Shown: positions 1 through 7,506 of the stretch, piece after piece
Numbering within the stretch: position 1 is the first letter of the stretch
Layout of the letters: every line of letters begins with the position of its first letter
Origin: Funneliformis mosseae
Lineage: Eukaryota > Glomeromycota > Glomeromycetes > Glomerales > Glomeraceae
Length of the DNA stretch: 18,110 nt
Assembly: GCA_910592005.1 (NCBI GenBank)
Contig: CAJVPP010001734.1
Span: 1 to 18,110 of the forward strand
Direction: 5' to 3'
Program-made: the position numbers and the translations under genes
Notes under the pieces: generated by a model
Told to the model about the DNA's origin: nothing
Seen by the model: only the letters and a program-made list of their open reading frames with translations
The model's database searches: none

Positions 1-195
1 CGACTAACATATCTTAAGTTCTAAGACGTGATAAATTGCTGAGTTGATTCAAGTATAACGGATACCTGTAGGACTTAAAGAAAATCCTAAGGTCGGAAAC
101 TCCAACGTGTAGAATCAATTGCCGCAGCCTTTCAACTTAGACGTTAAGATAAACGAAAACGAACCCGGTGACAGTATATAAGATATAATAGAAAA
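1..195 (+). ncRNA. Possible degenerate group I intron core (5' end outside window)
   Basis: Group I introns are self-splicing RNAs with conserved elements P, Q, R and S. Here AAATTGCTGAG (33-43) resembles P, AATCAATTGCCGCAGCC (113-129) resembles Q, TTCAACTTAGACG (131-143) resembles R and AAGATATAATAG (180-191) resembles S, in the right order. Pairings also nest correctly: 25-29 with 141-145 (P3-like), 36-39 with 124-127 (P4-like), 41-45 with 98-102 (P5-like), and inside it a 9-bp stem 64-67/69-73 with 85-89/90-93. Against this, P6 is almost absent, the P7 pairing between R and S is broken, and P1/P2 would lie before position 1. Composition changes sharply after about 195. It could be a dead intron, a mitochondrial or rDNA fragment, or coincidence. 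No homing endonuclease frame is visible. Confidence 0.3.
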
Positions 196-1600
196 TTCTA
201 AATTATATCAAAATTTTTTATTGATCTACTTGACTAATGTACAAAGTTAGCTTAAGAATCAAAATTTTAAATTATATCTTTATATAACAATTTCTTTTTT
301 ACTTTTAATAATTAATTTAGTTATTAATTTTCTTTCATAAATAATATATTATAAAATAATTAAAATTTTAATTTAAATTATAATTTATTTCAATTTATAA
401 TAATATTTAATTAATTGTATTTAACTTTAAAAATTAAAATTAGATTAATTATTTTATTAGAATTTGCTTTTAAAATAATTTTAAGAGTTAAGTTTATATT
501 AATATTAATTTTAGGATTATTATAATAATGATTGTTAACTTTTTTTAAATTTTCTAATATATTTTAATTATATATTAATAATTAAATAAAACTAGTTTTT
601 ATTAATAGAAAATTTATTAAATAATAATTTTGTTATTTAATTAATAAAGATATTTTTAAATTTAATAATATTTTTCTAAGTATAATTTCATATTTAATTA
701 AAGATTTTATAATTATTTATTTGTATTTACTAAGAATCAATGATATATTTTGATTATTAATAATAAGAATAATGGATAATCTAAATTTTAAGAGTTTTTA
801 TTTTCTAAACTTTTCAAATATAGAAAAGTTTATATGATTTATTAAATAGTTATTAGTTTTAAAATTAAAGCTAATATAATTTTAAAAAGTAAAATTTTAT
901 TATAAAAATTAATAATCTATTTATATATTTTATAGGTTGTATAATAATACTTAAATTATCATAATTATTTTAATAAAAGAGATTAATCTTTAAATTAAAA
1001 CTAATTAATTTTATTAAATTTAAAAAGAAACAAAATAAATTAATTAAAAGAAAGTATATATTATATATCAATTTATATATTTTTATTCAAAAGATTAAAT
1101 TTTAATTCTTTAAAAGATATAAAAGTCTAAACTTATAAGTTATTTTAAGATAAATTTTATATATTTTAACAATTACAATTTTCTCTTTTATAATATAATT
1201 CTGAGTAATATATAATTAAATATAAGTAATAAAATAATAACATTCATTAATCAAATGCTTTTCTTATAGTATTTGTAAAATAATCTATTTATTTCAGTAT
1301 TATTGATACTTTTTATTACATTATTTTTGGCCAGCATATGATATTAAAAAATTAATTATATGAATAAGAATTTAATAAATAAAATTTCATTACTAAAAAA
1401 ATTCTGTTCTTAAAATATTTAATAAAATAAAATTAGAAAAGTATTATACGATATAACAAAATATTTTACATAATCAAATAGGATAAAAAAATCTGAGAAA
1501 AATGTAATAATTTATAAAGCATTAGCTTGATTTTACAAAATTATTTTAACTAATTCAAATGATTTTAATTGGTTGCTTAATTTTTGACAATCGAATAATT
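196..1600. other. A+T-rich gene-free stretch
   Basis: Nearly pure A/T with runs of T and A and very few C or G. Stops are dense in the frames I read and I could not recognise a decayed protein, terminal repeat or RNA gene. It probably represents fully eroded repeat DNA or an A+T-rich spacer. Towards 1500-1600 the G+C content rises gradually into the next segment. Confidence 0.6.
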
Positions 1601-1999
1601 CTTCAACAAATTTTTTTTTAAAATCAAAAAACAACGCTATGTAAGCTCACGTTCTAAAACGTTAGCCATTGATAGTGTGAGAAAAAATTATCTCATTTAG
1701 GTATGTTAAATGAACTAACGATGATTTTTTTTGTTGGCTAGGAAAATTAGGTTCTGGAAATTTAACGAAATTTTTGAAATTATTAGAATGGGATGCAAAT
1801 AGGGTCTTAATTTTTCAGAATACGATTTTTCTAGCAATAATTTGTTATATGTGACAAAGCAGTTCCTTGTACCGATATTATGTCGGTATGTTGTTTGTTT
1901 TAATTGTGTAAATTTGTATTAACTTTGTTGATTTACCTTGACTTACCGAATCTTTTCAAAAACTTAATCGTAGACCGGGATCGCGTTGGCTTTACTTTT
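1601..1999. other. Moderate-composition spacer with small hairpins, no gene recognised
   Basis: Composition is more balanced than on either side. Two compact hairpins are visible: GCTCACGTT (1645-1653) with AACGTTAGC (1658-1666), 8 of 9 pairs and a 4-nt loop; and TACCGA (1870-1875) with TCGGTA (1883-1888), 7-nt loop. On the plus strand a stretch of about 43 codons is open around 1715-1850 (contains LGKLGSGNLTKFLKLLEWD), but it has no clear start or exon borders and I do not recognise it. Confidence 0.4.
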
Positions 2000-2119
2000 C
2001 TTCATTCCCTTCACCTATAGCTTCATACAAGGACCTTGATTAACAATATTCAAGTAATTCATGATTTTGATATTGTTACTCAAGGCCCCTGTGTGAAGCT
2101 ATAGGTGAAGGGAGTTAAG
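2000..2119. repeat. 120-bp imperfect inverted repeat (hairpin or MITE-like)
   Basis: The left arm (about 2000-2053) and right arm (about 2066-2119) are reverse complements at about 46 of 54 positions, separated by roughly 12 nt. The best block is CCCTTCACCTATAGCTTCA on the left against TGAAGCTATAGGTGAAGGG on the right. Several mismatches are transitions. As RNA it would form one long hairpin with few mismatches. No frame is encoded and no target-site duplication is obvious. It could be a foldback/MITE element, a small-RNA precursor or a strong structural repeat. Confidence 0.85.
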
Positions 2120-2267
2120 ACATCTTTTTCTTTTCCTTTTTTTTAAAAAAATTTTTTAATTAATCTTAAATTTAATAAAACAAAAATATATTTTATTCAT
2201 TATAAAATCTTTTATTAAACTAGTTTTTCTATTCTTAATTATAAATATTTGTCACGTTTACGAGATA

Positions 2268-2492
2268 TTGGTACTGAATACTTTTGTTAAATCTATTACG
2301 CGAAGTCTCATAACCACAATGAGATCATACCAGAATTACAAATCGAATATAATTTGCTCGAGCTTTCGATCATTCATTCCCATTTGGCATCGGTGTGAAC
2401 TAATTGGAAGTATTAACATTAAGAAATACCTAAAAAATTTGAATTTGTTAGTAGTGAAAGAAAAGATAAATGTTCAACGGGTCAACGAATAA
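2268..2492 (+). CDS. Short open frame of 74 codons, unidentified
   Basis: An ATG-initiated frame with protein-like residue use (for example SFIPIWHRCELIGSIN in the middle and a basic C-terminal end, KEKINVQRVNE). I do not recognise a family, signal peptide or domain. The frame is open upstream of the ATG for a few codons and ends in TAA. It is followed by about 165 nt of A+T-rich sequence and then 29 consecutive A residues (2657-2685), the layout expected of a retro-copied mRNA, but no flanking target-site duplication was found. It may equally be an unexpressed chance frame or a fragment of a larger broken gene. Confidence 0.15.
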   Translation: MVLNTFVKSITRSLITTMRSYQNYKSNIICSSFRSFIPIWHRCELIGSINIKKYLKNLNLLVVKEKINVQRVNE

Positions 2493-2656
2493 GAACGAAA
2501 AGGGAGATACAATCATCGATTATTTGACTTTTAAATAATATTTATAATATGAAAAAGCTCATAAACTTCATAAGTTGAAAGTCTGTTAGCATAATTATGA
2601 TTATGCTATAATATAGATTGTTATTAGAATATTAAAATTCATAAATTTCATGTTTG

Positions 2657-2685
<29 letters not shown>
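2657..2685 (+). repeat. 29-nt poly(A) tract
   Basis: Twenty-nine consecutive A residues. It could be the tail of a retroposed sequence ending at 2656 or simple slippage expansion. Other shorter A or T tracts occur at 3917-3936 (20 A), around 4045-4060 (T) and around 5119-5135 (A), so homopolymer expansion is common in this island. Confidence 0.9.
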
Positions 2686-2688
<3 letters not shown>

Positions 2689-2692
2689 GAAA

Positions 2693-3640
2693 AACAAAAG
2701 GAATTACTGGATTTTGCAAATATTATTTCCTTGCCTCAAAAAGTTTGGGGTATAATCTTACATTAGGACGCAATACAGCCATCAAATTCTAAAACTTCAT
2801 TTTCTAGAAGAGTTGGTCTATAGATGATTCTACTCCATCTTTGATTAACTTGAAAGTCCAAGAATTTGATCGATTAATAGCGACTACCTAATCATATATA
2901 GGTTATTAATATAATTCCGAAATTAAACAAATATTGCATTAACCAAATCCATTGATACTGTTACCCCAATGTTCTTAAATTGTCATTTATTAAATCTGAG
3001 TTAATGTTGTAATGCGAAGTTTTATATTTTTTATCTTGCGATTCGTTTTTCTCCTATCTTGCCCAAAGTCCAATTCCCCCATTCTTGTTCATCTCTCTGC
3101 AAGCATAGTCTTAGTTTAAAGCAAAATCATATATTATTTTATGTATAATTTTGCTTAGCTTCCATTTCTTGGGATTACAGTCTTGAATTTTCAAGATTGT
3201 TTCATTGGATGTCAACTCCATATTTAGTATATATCCTAATTTGATGTTCGTTTGAGCATCTTTAAAAGAATCCGAAGACCAAATCAAGTCGATGACAACT
3301 TTATTGGATCAAGTTCGCTTACCAATCCAGATACACCCTGCATCAAAAGTTTCCAATCCTGTATTTTTATGTTCTCGTTGAATCCTTGGAGTACCAATAG
3401 GTTCTCCATCATTGTTCGCGATTGAAACTAAGTCTTGAGAATTAAAAAGTCAATTTAAGAAGCATATGTCTCAATAATTATCATTTAATATTCTCATTTT
3501 ATAAGAAAAAATTGCAATTCTTTTAACGTAAGTTCTTTCTTACTTTTAATTGTTTCTTGTTGAATTCCATGTATAATATTTGAAGACAATTAATATCTCA
3601 TTCTTCATCCAAGGACGTATAACAAACAATTGACCTTAAC
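2693..3640 (-). pseudogene. Decayed protein-coding gene, family not recognised
   Basis: Read on the minus strand from about 3437 to 2693, one frame carries protein-like sequence with scattered stops. The best part (3437 down to about 3120, roughly 107 codons) has a single internal stop and includes GEPIGTPRIQREHKNTG, FDAGCIWIGKR and KVVIDLIWSSDSF. Further on come GGIGLWAR and then LLENEVLEFDGCIAS near the 3' end. Before 3437, a second frame (about 3590-3450) reads IQQETIKSKKELTLKELQFF and joins with a frameshift or lost intron. Several stops (TGA for CGA, TAG for CAG) are reachable from sense codons by transitions. No start codon, domain or known family can be assigned. The stop density in the second half is only modestly below chance, so the 3' boundary is uncertain. 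Confidence 0.35.
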
Positions 3641-3806
3641 TACTTCTCATTATGATTGATAATCTGAATTCTCGTGACTTGATTCAATAACGTATCCTGA
3701 CTTACGAGTCGTTCATTACATTATATTTCTCTAAAAAAAACAGGTGATAAGTGTCACTAATCTCATTTCCTCAGTTGAGTTATTTGATGTTTCGGGACCT
3801 TTTTTG

Positions 3807-3814
3807 CACGCGTG
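3807..3814. promoter_or_regulatory. MCB-like palindrome CACGCGTG
   Basis: ACGCGT is the core bound by the MBF/SBF family of fungal cell-cycle regulators (MluI cell-cycle box). It lies about 170 bp upstream of the presumed 5' end of the minus-strand decayed gene. CpG-containing 8-mers are rare in this A+T-rich window, which makes it stand out, but one hexamer is weak evidence. Confidence 0.15.
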
Positions 3815-3890
3815 TTGAAAAAACGGGTGTTGTAGTCTTTGTATGCTTTATAGGTAAAGGCAGTTGTAATTTGTTTCGTTTTGAAGTTTA

Positions 3891-3901
3891 TCGCGCCGAA
3901 A
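3891..3901 (-). promoter_or_regulatory. E2F/MBF-like site TTTCGGCGCGA
   Basis: Read on the minus strand the site is TTTCGGCGCGA, close to the E2F-type consensus. It lies about 80 bp further upstream of the MCB-like palindrome, in the same orientation as the decayed minus-strand gene. Together the two suggest a former cell-cycle-type promoter, although chance cannot be excluded. Confidence 0.15.
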
Positions 3902-4067
3902 TTTTAGACCGACTCGAAAAAAAAAAAAAAAAAAAATTTGATATATTGGATCTAGTATATTTTTAGTTTTTTTCCTGCTAAACCTAAAATGGAAAAGGCT
4001 CATTATTATTAATCGGCGATCTTCCAATTTTTTCTGAAACTACTTTTTTTTTTTTTTTAAAAAAAAT

Positions 4068-4271
4068 TTGGGTGGTGGGTTTCTTTACTTTGTAGTGATG
4101 TCAACTTGGACTATTGTATCGAAAGATCTGGAATATTTAAAGTTGAAACACGAACTACCAATAAGTTTCGGCAAGCCCATCACTATAAAAATTTTTTTAG
4201 AAAGTTTATCAATAAAAGTTTCATTTATGAATATTCTCTTAAAAAGATTCATTAAGCCGCATTATCTGTAA
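4068..4271 (+). CDS. Short open frame of 67 codons, unidentified
   Basis: The frame begins just after a T-then-A homopolymer junction. The second ATG (4098) gives a more plausible start, MSTWTIVSKDLEYLKLKHEL, followed by a basic hydrophobic C-terminal end and TAA. It has no recognisable motif. It lies between homopolymer runs, and its downstream flank carries GCCGCATTAT, which is related to the repeat at 4601-4824. It may be an exon fragment of a broken gene or a chance frame. Confidence 0.12.
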   Translation: MGGGFLYFVVMSTWTIVSKDLEYLKLKHELPISFGKPITIKIFLESLSIKVSFMNILLKRFIKPHYL

Positions 4272-4402
4272 TAACAAAAAAGTAGAATTTTTATTTAAAT
4301 AAATAAATATAAATTGATTGTTCTTCCACAGAAAGTTGGCACAAGAACTATTGAAAAAATACATATGAATATGAGAGTAATATCCAATGAGAAAAAAATT
4401 GT

Positions 4403-4624
4403 GTGAAAAGGTTTATAGTTAGGTCTATATATACAGTAACTGGCGGTGATGTGCTCTTGGAAGATTGGAAGCATAATTTTCTAATAAATCCATTTGGATT
4501 GGAAGTTTCCAATCCAATTTTTATACCTTTAGAAGCACAAAATTCTTCCCTAATAATAATATTAACAGAGAGATCTAATTTAATAGAGAAACCTAATAAC
4601 ATGCGGCATTATATATCACATTAA
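4403..4624 (+). CDS. Short open frame of 73 codons, overlapped by an antisense open frame
   Basis: The plus-strand frame contains GGDVLLEDWKHNFLINPFGL and ends inside the first copy of the tandem repeat. The opposite strand is open across the same stretch (4348-4602; contains REEFCASKGIKIGLETSNP), so only one strand at most can be real. A 20-bp palindrome, GGATTGGAA-GT-TTCCAATCC (4496-4515), sits inside and partly explains the open antisense frame. I recognise neither product. It could be the remnant of an exon whose flanks were disrupted by repeat expansion. Confidence 0.12.
   Translation: MKRFIVRSIYTVTGGDVLLEDWKHNFLINPFGLEVSNPIFIPLEAQNSSLIIILTERSNLIEKPNNMRHYISH
4496..4515. repeat. 20-bp palindrome GGATTGGAA-GT-TTCCAATCC
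   Basis: Perfect 9-bp arms with a 2-bp centre. A second shorter inverted pair, AATCC...GGATT, begins just upstream and shares the left arm, so two alternative small hairpins compete. It could be a dimeric protein-binding site or the centre of a decayed foldback element. Confidence 0.7.
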
Positions 4625-4824
4625 ATATATACAAAATTCTAAATAAATCATAGGCCATAATGCCGCATTAACCAATATACAAATTCTAAATAAATCATCA
4701 GCTTAATGCTGAATTAACCAATAAAGATTCCGTGCTGCATAATACAGCACATTAAATATATACGAAATTCTAAATAAATCATAAGCCAATAATGCCGCAT
4801 TGACCTATAAATATTCCGATACTG
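4601..4824. repeat. Degenerate tandem repeat, about 47-bp units, with inverted 12-mers
   Basis: An 18-bp core, AAATTCTAAATAAATCAT, occurs exactly three times (4634-4651, 4681-4698, 4765-4782). Each copy is followed by a variant of taatgccgcattaacc. Start-to-start distances are 47 and 84 bp, the latter containing a diverged copy (4719-4755). A partial fifth unit ends near 4824. The 12-mer ATAATGCCGCAT (4657-4668 and 4789-4800) is the exact reverse complement of 4601-4612, so the array starts with an inverted copy of its own motif. No frame crosses it cleanly. This looks like an old minisatellite or a MITE-derived array. Confidence 0.8.
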
Positions 4825-5024
4825 TTTTTCCAAAAGAATTTCTCGTTATCACATCCTTCAGAAATATTCCATACATTTCCATGCATGCACGTTTTAATGA
4901 AGCTTTGCTTCATTATCGTTTTTAAAGTTTCTCCAGCTACTATTACCGGGAAATATTTTCGAATTCTTTTTCGAAGAATTTCGTACTGAAGCTTGACAAC
5001 AAAGACGGTTGACCACTTCGACAT
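4779..5024 (-). CDS. Open frame of 81 codons, unidentified, possibly a broken exon
   Basis: The minus-strand frame is protein-like at its start (YEILRKRIRKYFPVIVAGET) and runs through KTCMHGNVWNISEGC into the tandem repeat. A second minus-strand frame overlaps it (up to about 5060) and is also open. Two small perfect hairpins lie within: AATGAAGC-TTT-GCTTCATT (4896-4914) and AATTCTT-5 nt-AAGAATT (4962-4980). No family was recognised. The overlap with a repeat and the competing frame make a real, intact gene unlikely. Confidence 0.12.
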   Translation of the reverse strand: MSKWSTVFVVKLQYEILRKRIRKYFPVIVAGETLKTIMKQSFIKTCMHGNVWNISEGCDNEKFFWKNSIGIFIGQCGIIGL

Positions 5025-5460
5025 TGATATCAGTAGGCGATTGAAGATATGATTTTTTTTTTGATTTATGATTAAGAAAAATAAAATTGTTGCAAGATAT
5101 TTTTATTTTTATTTTTTTAAAAAAAAAAAAAAAAAGGAAAGGAAGCAAATCCTTAAATATATCTGATAAAGGGCTAAAGACACGTACACAATTTCCTAAA
5201 TATCAATGAACCGTTTAAGCCTCATCTGCAAATCTTTCAAAGTAAATTAATTTATCTGATTTTAGGCTTTTGTTTATTGGCAAGTAAAAATTGCATCATA
5301 AAGCATAAAAGCATGTGAAAAAAAGGTATTTACGATTATGGGCCGTCTAAAGTGTTGTTATTTGGCCGGAAGAAATTAACATGTGACGAATAAGAGACAT
5401 ATACTTCATGCATCTTTACAAATCTTTTTTCATTTTTTTTTTTGTAATAAAGTCACAGGT
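5025..5460. other. Spacer, no gene recognised
   Basis: Moderate A+T content with several A and T tracts (around 5047-5056, 5110-5135 and 5430-5445). No open frame of note, RNA gene or repeat pair was recognised. It closes the more balanced island. From about 5461 the sequence becomes almost entirely A/T. Confidence 0.5.
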
Positions 5461-5678
5461 ATTTTAATATTCAAATTGGATTTCATTTAAAGATTATCTT
5501 TATTAACATATGTATTTATTGTTTTTTTGTCTTTTTTTAATACTTATATTATTTAGCTCTTCTTTACTATTAATTTTTAATATCTTTAATATAATTATCA
5601 TTTGTAATTTTATTATTTTTGTTTTTTCTTTTAATTATTCTTAATTCTTTATTATTTTAGAGTTATAGTCAAGTAAGT

Positions 5679-6026
5679 ATTTTGTAATATTTGCCATATT
5701 AATAAATGAAATTTTAAAATAAAATAAAAAAATTTATATAGTAATTGATTCTGTATGTAATAAAATTTGCAATCTTTTATTCTTTTATACATAAAATTGT
5801 ATATAAAATTGTACACATTGTGTACTAAATAAATTTTTTATATATAAAATTGTATGAACATTAAAAAATCATATGTATACATGAACATGTATACATGAAT
5901 TTTAAATACTACTAATGTTTCTAGTAGTAATTTAAATGCTTTCAATAATAATATTATATATTCTTATAATAAAAATATTATTTTAAAGTTTTTTGTATAA
6001 GGTAACAGCTAATAATATTACAAAAT
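5679..6026. repeat. Inverted 13-mer pair bounding a hairpin-rich stretch
   Basis: ATTTTGTAATATT (5679-5691) and its exact reverse complement (6014-6026) bound about 350 bp. The interior has three compact inverted repeats: GTACAC-ATT-GTGTAC (5811-5825), a tandem duplication of the 14-mer ATGTATACATGAA(C/T) (5873-5900), and ACTACTA-7 nt-TAGTAGT (5908-5928). It may be a decayed foldback element. A 13-bp match is weak in such A+T-rich sequence, but it includes a G and a C. Confidence 0.25.
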
Positions 6027-6697
6027 CAAATAGATATAAATATTTTAATTAAATAATTTATTCTTTAAATAATTTAATTAAATTTTTAGTAATAATACTA
6101 AATGAAAAGTTATATAATATTATATTTGCTTTAAATAAAAAAACCTATCTAAATTATTAAATAATAAAATACTTAAATAATATAAAAATTTATTAAAATA
6201 TAATTTAAAATGGTTTAATTATATATTTAATATATATCTTTTATTTATTATATTAATTATTTATTTTAATTTTAATAAAATACTTTTAATTAATATAAAA
6301 TTATTATTGATTCTTTTCTATTTTTAATATTATTATCTATTTATAATAACTTAATATTTTATTTTATTAATTATTATTATCTAATTTTTAATTTTAAAAT
6401 ATATTACAAATTTTAATTAGCTTAAGATTATTATCAAAACTTACTTTAAATTTAGCAACATATTTAAATCTAATTTTTTATTAAAATTTTAATATAACTT
6501 TATTATTTTTATAAATTTTAATATAGTATTATTTTTTGAATTTTATAAATTTTTAATAAAATTTTAATATATTTTATTGTATTTAAAACTATTACAATTA
6601 AATTTTTAACAATTTTTGTTTAATAAATTAAATAATTAATCTAATATTTATATATAAAAAATTTATATTATTTTTTTAGTTTTATAATTAGAATTTT

Positions 6698-6755
6698 TTT
6701 TTTAATTAAAATCTTTTATAAATAATATTATTTATAAAAGATTTTAATTAAAAAA
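6698..6755. repeat. Perfect 58-bp palindrome
   Basis: Positions 6698-6726 are the exact reverse complement of 6727-6755, with no spacer. The arm contains AATTAAAATCTTTTATAAAT. A partial further copy, GAATCTTTTATTA, follows at about 6764. Perfect spacerless palindromes are unstable and normally become asymmetric, so this one is either young, maintained or made by a recent fold-back event. Confidence 0.9.
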
Positions 6756-7363
6756 TTAATTTGAATCTTTTATTAGAAAAAATATTTTAAAATATAAATT
6801 TTATATAAATATTTAATTTTAAATTATAAATAATTTTAATATTTTAAAATATTAAAAATATATTATATTAAAAAAAAATTAACTTATTTTGATTTTAATG
6901 ATTATTATCTATTTATTTTATTTCTTAAATAATTTTATAAGCAAATTTACTTGCAATTTAAAAATTAATTGTTGATTACAAAAAAAAAATAAGAATTGAT
7001 TAATATTTAATTAATTATTTATTTTTATAAATTTATTATTAAAATCAAATTTTAAAATAAATATTAAAATAAAAATTATATATATATATATTTTAATTAT
7101 TTTTAATAATCAAAATATTATTTGCAATTTTTTTCTTTTTTTTTATGATTAAAACAAATTTAGTATATTATAAATTTAAAAATTTATAATAGTAAATTTA
7201 TTAAACTTAATATAATTTTATATAAAAAATTTATATATTTTTAATCTATTTATTTATAAAAAAAATTTTTATTTAATAGTTTTAAAAATAATTTATATAC
7301 TTTGATTAAAATAATTTAATTTTAATAAATTAAGTTAAAATATATAATATATAATATAATTTA

Positions 7364-7506
7364 CTTTATAGAAACTTAGTTTTCTTAATATACAATAACT
7401 ATAAAATAAATATATAATAAATATATAATTATTACTTTACTTAATAGTAGCTTAATCACAGTCTAATACAGTTAATACATAATAAGAAAGTAAAACTTCT
7501 ATAAAG
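7364..7506. mobile_element. 143-bp MITE, Tc1/mariner type (TA target)
   Basis: The first 40 bp (CTTTATAGAA...) match the reverse complement of the last 40 bp at 30 positions: the outer 10 bp are identical and a shared TTTCTTA block follows. Seven of the ten mismatches are transitions. The element is flanked on both sides by TA (7362-7363 and 7507-7508), the target duplication of Tc1/mariner/pogo transposases. It encodes nothing. The termini differ from the pogo element at 10840-12718, so a different autonomous partner must have mobilised it. Confidence 0.7.

Noticed and set aside
1..195. rRNA gene fragment
   Set aside because: Compared by memory with conserved 5.8S, 18S and 28S segments without a match; the motif pattern fits a group I intron core better.
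3751..3966. Plus-strand open frame of 71 codons ending in a Lys run
   Set aside because: The open length depends on the A tract at 3917-3936 and the frame crosses the presumed promoter of the minus-strand decayed gene. No motif.
4601..4824. CRISPR array
   Set aside because: Spacing is irregular (47 and 84 bp), the intervening sequence is itself repeated, and the setting is eukaryotic.
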